Assembly: GCA_030827515.1 (NCBI GenBank)
Contig: JAUREI010000010.1
Span: forward strand, 1-44,608
Reading direction: 5' to 3'
Source of the DNA: Prosthecobacter sp.
Lineage (GTDB): Bacteria > Verrucomicrobiota > Verrucomicrobiia > Verrucomicrobiales > Verrucomicrobiaceae
DNA length: 44,608 nucleotides
The notes below the pieces were generated by a model. It had not been told where the DNA came from and searched no databases. It saw only the letters and a list, made by a program, of their open reading frames with translations. This document shows positions 40,608 to 44,608 of the stretch, in pieces. Position 1 is the stretch's first letter. Each line of letters begins with the position of its first letter. The position numbers were made by a program, and so were the translations under genes.

Positions 40608-42887
40608 TCAGGAGGCCGGCGCCGCAGGCACCAAGCGCAGACCGCGCACCGCCTCCCGGGCGCTGGAAATCAGTGCCACCGAGGCCCGGCCATCAGCCGC
40701 CGCCGACGCCGCCAGCACGAGTTGCAGGGCACCGGCCGCGCCCAGGCATTCACCGAGCACCGTGGCGGGCTGGAGACTGTCGAATGCAAGGCCGGCCAGG
40801 GCCGCGACTTCATCGGCCTCCAGCGACGGCTGGCCGTTGCGCCCCCCGACAAGCGTGGTCACCTGCCCGCGCCAGGCCTGCGCCAGGGCCGCCAAGGCAC
40901 GGGTCCGCTCGGAAGGCCCCCGCACCGGCTGCTCCACCGCTTCCGCCAGCACCGGCCCGCCCCCATCGGCACTCAGCAACAGGGCCGCCGCCCCTTCGCC
41001 CGCCACCAGACCGCGATGATGGTAGCGCAAGGCTTCGGCACCCAGCCAGTCGCACTCCTCGGCCGCCAGCACGAGACAGCGGTCGACGATCCCCTGCTCC
41101 AGCCATAGCCGCGCCATTTCGACGGCATCGAGAATCACCGAGGCATCACCGAGGAGGGTGGTCACCGGCCCGTCCGCTCCCAACTGGGCCGCCACGTGCG
41201 AGGCAGGGGCGTTGAACACGGTTTCAGGAAACAGCAGCGGACTGGCCAGTTCGGGCGTGTCGAGCACCTCCTGATAAAACCGGCCGGAGAACTGCACGCA
41301 GCCGTTGAACATGCCAACCACGAGGCCGAGTCGGCCGGCCCCATTCCCGCTTGGAAAACCGGCCTGCTCCAGCGCCTCGAGCGCGGCGGCGAGCGCGAAA
41401 CGACTGATCGGACTCGCCCGGCGCAGGCGCGGCACCCTGGGCAGTCGCTCCGGGGCCGGCAACGGCACACGACGCACGGGACAGACCTCCTCGCGCGAAC
41501 CGATCGTGCGCGGGCAGTCCTGCGACAGCAACGGCCGACCGGCGCGCACGGCGCCTTCTAGCTCGGCCAGATTCCAGCCGGCGGGCGACACCGCCCCGAG
41601 CCCGGCGACATGCAGCACCGGCAACGCCGCGGGCGCGAGCGATGCCGCCCGCGGGGCTTCGTCGGCGGCGCGAAACACGAGGCTGGCGTTGGTGCCGCCG
41701 AAGCCGAAGGAATTCGTCAGCACCGCCCGCAGCGGCGCCTCGCGAAAGTGTCTCACCAGATCAAAGCTAACCGCCGGATCGGGCTCGCGCACGTTCAGGC
41801 TGGCCGGCAGCCAGCCGCCGCGCAGGGCGAGCAGACTGATCACCGCCTCGACCGCACCCGCCCCGCCCAGCAGGTGGCCCATGGCGGATTTGGTCGAACT
41901 GACTGCGAGGCGCGCCGTGGCTTCTCCAGCCCAGCCCTGGATGGCCATGGCTTCGGCGACATCGTTGTGCGGCGTGCCGGTGCCATGCGAATTCACATAA
42001 CCGATCTCCGCGGGCGAGAGCCCGGCCATGGCGCAGGCACCCGACATGCTGCGCAGCGCCGCGCGCCCCTGCGGATCCGGCTGCGTCAGATGATGCAGAT
42101 CCGTCGTGGTGGCGTAACCCGCCGCCTCAGCCAAGGCGACCGCGCCGCGCTCAGCAGCCGCCTCGGCGCTTTCCAGAAGCACCAGCGCCGCCCCCTCACC
42201 AAGAGCCAGGCCGTCGCGCGTGGCATCAAAGGGTCGCGGCACACCGTCGGGCGCCAGGGCGCGCAGGCTGTCGAACCCGGCAAAGACCAATTCGGCAAGC
42301 GCGTCATACCCTCCGGCCACCACCCGCCGGGCGCGCCCGCTGCGAATCATGGCCATGGCCTCGCCAATGGCATTGGCACCGCTCGCGCAGGCATTGGAGA
42401 CGAGTCGCACCGGGCCGCGCCAGTCGTATTCCTCGGCAATCAACCGCATCTGCCGCCAGGGTTGGTAAAACTGCACGCGCGTCACCTGCCCCGGCACACG
42501 GCGCGGACTGCGGCGCGCCTCACGAAAATAGTCCTGCCCCAGAGGCATCGCCCCGGCCGAGGTGCCGATGACCATGACATCCACGCCCGCCAACCCACCC
42601 AGCCCGGCCGTTGCAAGGGTCTCGCGCAGGGCCAGCAGCAGCATGCACGTGCCGCGATCCGCCAGGTGCTGGCGCCGCAGCGGCAGTTGGGCGAAGAGAC
42701 GCTCGCCGGGCAGATCCACCTCCGCCGCCGTGCGCGCCACGCGTCGGCTCACGTCAAACAGGCTGACCGGCCGAAAGGCCTGTCGCTCCGCGCGCAGCGA
42801 CGCTTCATTCGCCCGGGCGTCCAGACCGAGCGGCGAGACAATTCCGGCGCCGGTGACGAAAACACGGGAGTCGGGGAATGTTGACAC
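40608..42887 (-). CDS. Fused active ketosynthase and degenerate ketosynthase (chain-length-factor-like)
   Basis: A GTG at 42887 gives a 759-residue protein starting MSTFPDSRVFVTGAGIV; an ATG at 42944 is an alternative. The first ~420 residues are a complete condensing enzyme: C167 in NACASGAN, H301 in SHGTGTPHND and H338 in MGHLLGGAGAVEA. Residues ~424-759 repeat the same fold in shorter form, but the Cys position is D581 (LLGDASV), and the second His is replaced (LGECLGAAGA, E713). Separate KS and CLF-like subunits normally form heterodimers in type II polyketide and aryl polyene systems. Divergent from an AMP-ligase-like gene (116 nt apart). Confidence 0.82.
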   Translation of the reverse strand: MSTFPDSRVFVTGAGIVSPLGLDARANEASLRAERQAFRPVSLFDVSRRVARTAAEVDLPGERLFAQLPLRRQHLADRGTCMLLLALRETLATAGLGGLAGVDVMVIGTSAGAMPLGQDYFREARRSPRRVPGQVTRVQFYQPWRQMRLIAEEYDWRGPVRLVSNACASGANAIGEAMAMIRSGRARRVVAGGYDALAELVFAGFDSLRALAPDGVPRPFDATRDGLALGEGAALVLLESAEAAAERGAVALAEAAGYATTTDLHHLTQPDPQGRAALRSMSGACAMAGLSPAEIGYVNSHGTGTPHNDVAEAMAIQGWAGEATARLAVSSTKSAMGHLLGGAGAVEAVISLLALRGGWLPASLNVREPDPAVSFDLVRHFREAPLRAVLTNSFGFGGTNASLVFRAADEAPRAASLAPAALPVLHVAGLGAVSPAGWNLAELEGAVRAGRPLLSQDCPRTIGSREEVCPVRRVPLPAPERLPRVPRLRRASPISRFALAAALEALEQAGFPSGNGAGRLGLVVGMFNGCVQFSGRFYQEVLDTPELASPLLFPETVFNAPASHVAAQLGADGPVTTLLGDASVILDAVEMARLWLEQGIVDRCLVLAAEECDWLGAEALRYHHRGLVAGEGAAALLLSADGGGPVLAEAVEQPVRGPSERTRALAALAQAWRGQVTTLVGGRNGQPSLEADEVAALAGLAFDSLQPATVLGECLGAAGALQLVLAASAAADGRASVALISSAREAVRGLRLVPAAPAS

Positions 42888-43003
42888 GGGAAGGAAACGA
42901 CGGGAGCGGGCGCGCGGATACCCGGGCTTGCAGTCGGGGCGCATCCGGGCAGGATGGCGGTTCCGCGCTCCACGCTGTAGCGGCGCGCGGCGCAGAGTGT
43001 CAA

Positions 43004-44212
43004 ATGTTTGCTGAAGTCTGGCAGAAAATCCTCGATGGACGGAGCGGCGACGCCGCGATCCGCCATCCCGGAGGGGTCTGGACCTTTGCCCAACTCGACC
43101 GCGCCGCACGAAGTCGTGAACCGGACACCTGCCCGGTGCTCGGCCCCTTCCATCTCGCCCGCGGCGACGCTCCCGCACTCGCCAGCGCCCTGCTTGCCGG
43201 ACTGATCCAGGGGCTGCCCGTCCAACTCGTCGAAGCCGACCGCCAGCGTCGCGTGCCGGCCTGTCCGCCACCCTCAGGCACGGCATTGGTCAAGCAAACC
43301 GTCGGCAGCTCCGGCCTGCGCCGCTGCCAGTTCTTCGGCCTCGCCCAACTGCAGGCCGACACCGATCGCCTGCACACGGCCCTGCGCCTGGCGGAACTTG
43401 ATGGCGTGCTAGCCCCGCTCAGCCTGGTCCATTCCTTTGGCCTGACCACGGCACTGTTGCCCCTGCTCTTGCATGGCCTGCCCCTGCACTGGCTGCCCTC
43501 CCCCTTCCCAGGCAGCCTGAGCGAGGCCCTTGCCAGCGCCGGTCGCGGGCGGCTGCTGCTGCCCGGAGCGCCCGCCCTCTGGAAAGCCTGGCTCGATGCC
43601 GGGATCGACTTCCGCTCGGTCGGCCGCGCGGTGAGTGCCGGCGCCCCGCTGCGCCTCGAACTCGAACAGCGCCTGCGCACCGCCGCAGGACTGAAACTGC
43701 ACAATCTCTACGGCACCAGCGAAACCGGCGCCGTCAGTTGCGACCTCGACGACGCCCCACGTACCGACCCCGACGACCTCGGGACGCTGCTGCCGGGCGT
43801 CAGCGCGGCACCCGGACCCGACGGCCGCCTGCGGGTCGCCAGCGACGCGGTCGGCCTCGGCTATGACGCCCCCAAATCGGGTGAAGTCTTTGGCGACGGC
43901 CAACACCTGACCTGGGACCGAATCGAGAGCGTCGCGGGTCGCCTGCTCTTCCGTGCCTGTCTTGGTGCCGGCATCCAAGTGGCCGGCCGCAAGCTCAGTC
44001 CGGGGGAGGTCGCCGACCGCCTGCGCGCCGCCTCCGGCGTCGCCGCCATCGAAGTCCGTGGCGAACCCAGCCGCGACCCCGAGCGCGGCCAGGAAGTGGT
44101 CGCCGTCATCGACCTGCCGCCCGACCAGCTCACGCGTGAGTTCAAGGCCCGCGCCTGCGCCGGTCTCGCCCCCTGGGAAACCCCGCGCCGCTGGGTCTCC
44201 AGCCTGGCTTGA
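43004..44212 (+). CDS. AMP-dependent acyl/aryl ligase-like protein, truncated at the C-terminus
   Basis: Start at the ATG giving MFAEVWQKIL (43004). The 402-residue product has the adenylate-forming fold: degenerate P-loop TVGSSGLRR (99-107, normally TSGTTGxPK), YGTSETG (236-242), GDG near 297-299 and GRKLSP (328-333). It stops about 70 residues after GRKLSP, before the A10 catalytic lysine segment that closes normal ligases (PR..SGKxxR), although RRWVSSLA marks its end. Thus the adenylation or thioesterification half-reaction may be impaired, or another protein supplies that role. Divergent from the KS-KS fusion, whose substrate it may prepare. Confidence 0.78.
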   Translation: MFAEVWQKILDGRSGDAAIRHPGGVWTFAQLDRAARSREPDTCPVLGPFHLARGDAPALASALLAGLIQGLPVQLVEADRQRRVPACPPPSGTALVKQTVGSSGLRRCQFFGLAQLQADTDRLHTALRLAELDGVLAPLSLVHSFGLTTALLPLLLHGLPLHWLPSPFPGSLSEALASAGRGRLLLPGAPALWKAWLDAGIDFRSVGRAVSAGAPLRLELEQRLRTAAGLKLHNLYGTSETGAVSCDLDDAPRTDPDDLGTLLPGVSAAPGPDGRLRVASDAVGLGYDAPKSGEVFGDGQHLTWDRIESVAGRLLFRACLGAGIQVAGRKLSPGEVADRLRAASGVAAIEVRGEPSRDPERGQEVVAVIDLPPDQLTREFKARACAGLAPWETPRRWVSSLA

Positions 44213-44240
44213 CCTGATTGACGCTCTTGACCTGATTGAC
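44208..44240. repeat. 18-bp-spaced direct duplication spanning the ligase stop codon
   Basis: CTTGACCTGATTGAC occurs at 44208-44222 and again exactly at 44226-44240. The ligase TGA stop (44210-44212) lies within the first copy. The duplication probably arose by slippage; the TTGAC cores also resemble -35 elements, so a promoter for the downstream gene is possible. Confidence 0.85.
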
Positions 44241-44357
44241 CCGACCCCCGCTTGCCAAATCCGACACAACTCTGGCGAATCACGCCATGGATACAGGGGA
44301 GGTGGTGACTAGGGTCCGGATCACCCAAACCAACCGCAACGACATACCCACACGACC

Positions 44358-44608
44358 ATGGCTGACATCCAGACCAGCGCAGCTGACAAGAAGGAAAAGG
44401 AATATTTCACCCACGTCCCCCAGGAGGCCCCCGGCTTCTTCCTCAAGGGCAGCCACCAGTATGACTGGGGCCTGAAGAACCGCCTCAGCAGGGTGTTCAA
44501 CCCGAAGGACGGCCGCACCGTCATGCTCGCCTTCGACCACGGCTACTTCCAGGGCCCGACCACCGGCCTGGAGCGCGTCGACCAGACCATCCTGCCGCTC
44601 GAGCCCTA
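44358..44608 (+). CDS. lsrF: LsrF-like class I aldolase/thiolase (3' truncated)
   Basis: The ATG at 44358 opens a frame that runs off the right edge, 83 codons visible. The sequence reads [14 protein letters not shown], then [34 protein letters not shown], which I quote only in part; [15 protein letters not shown] is the signature N-terminal region of LsrF, the thiolase that degrades phosphorylated autoinducer-2, and of related DhnA-type class I aldolases in PVC bacteria. The catalytic lysine lies beyond the window. The gene starts 145 nt after the ligase stop. Quorum-signal processing is not implied unless lsrK/lsrG homologues are nearby. Confidence 0.8.
   Translation, partial: MADIQTSAADKKEKEYFTHVPQEAPGFFLKGSHQYDWGLKNRLSRVFNPKDGRTVMLAFDHGYFQGPTTGLERVDQTILPLEP

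Noticed and set aside
44301-44357. A possible riboswitch or hairpin upstream of lsrF (GGTGA at 44304-44308 with TCACC at 44321-44325)
   Set aside because: Only a five-base stem with a long loop; no consensus riboswitch elements are visible.

Overview
This is a high-GC (roughly two-thirds G+C by eye) bacterial chromosomal window with tightly packed genes on both strands. Family content points to the PVC superphylum, most likely Verrucomicrobiota (an Opitutaceae-like lineage). The evidence is a PVC-type CxxCH haem-binding dehydrogenase-like protein, a DUF1080 protein, a Minf_1886-family protein, a membrane Ser/Thr kinase, many secreted proteins and weak Shine-Dalgarno sequences. The taxonomic call is inference. 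I saw no rRNA, tRNA, IS element, prophage or CRISPR array.

Layout. 1-6.9 kb: the end of a Tm-1-like (UPF0261) gene, a NagZ-like GH3 enzyme, a GT2 glycosyltransferase with an extra C-terminal domain, a small membrane protein in an AT-richer pocket, a flavin halogenase-like enzyme, a DUF1080 protein, a class IV aminotransferase and a GNAT acetyltransferase. 6.9-15.1 kb, mostly minus strand: GlgE, an RhlE-type helicase, the conserved trio transglutaminase / alpha-E / circularly permuted ATP-grasp, and RuvB. 15.1-20.8 kb, plus strand: a Ser/Thr kinase with a 5 x 9-residue repeat, one membrane helix, a HEAT-like region and a C-terminal beta-sandwich-like domain, followed 42 nt later by the PVC-type haem protein. 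20.8-24.6 kb, minus: Minf_1886, a TIM-barrel isomerase, folC (apparent 1-nt frameshift near its 3' end, followed by an intrinsic terminator) and rsmE. 24.7-25.7 kb, plus: an FmdB-type zinc ribbon and the redox repressor Rex. 25.7-31.8 kb, minus: a large secreted protein with a degenerate gluzincin-like region and repeated basic motifs, a small anchored protein, uppS, an Ldh-family dehydrogenase and a secreted unknown. 31.9-32.7 kb, plus: an alpha/beta hydrolase. 32.7-40.5 kb, minus: a fused MBOAT-like/AlgJ-like protein with degraded active sites, an AsmA-like protein, a CbiX-DR2241 chelatase-like protein, aat and an SGNH hydrolase. 40.6-44.6 kb: a fused ketosynthase/degenerate ketosynthase divergent from a truncated AMP-ligase-like gene, then the start of an LsrF-type aldolase.

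How they fit together. Housekeeping genes (uppS, folC, rsmE, ruvB, aat, rex) are interspersed with four less ordinary units: (a) the ATP-grasp/alpha-E/transglutaminase cassette, a predicted peptide-bond-forming system without an assigned product; (b) the kinase plus haem-protein pair, which could couple periplasmic sensing to redox chemistry; (c) the MBOAT/AlgJ fusion next to an AsmA-like protein, suggesting envelope biology; (d) the KS-KS fusion with a ligase-like partner, suggesting a short polyketide or fatty-acyl pathway. All functions are inferred from motifs read in the translated sequence; no database search was run.
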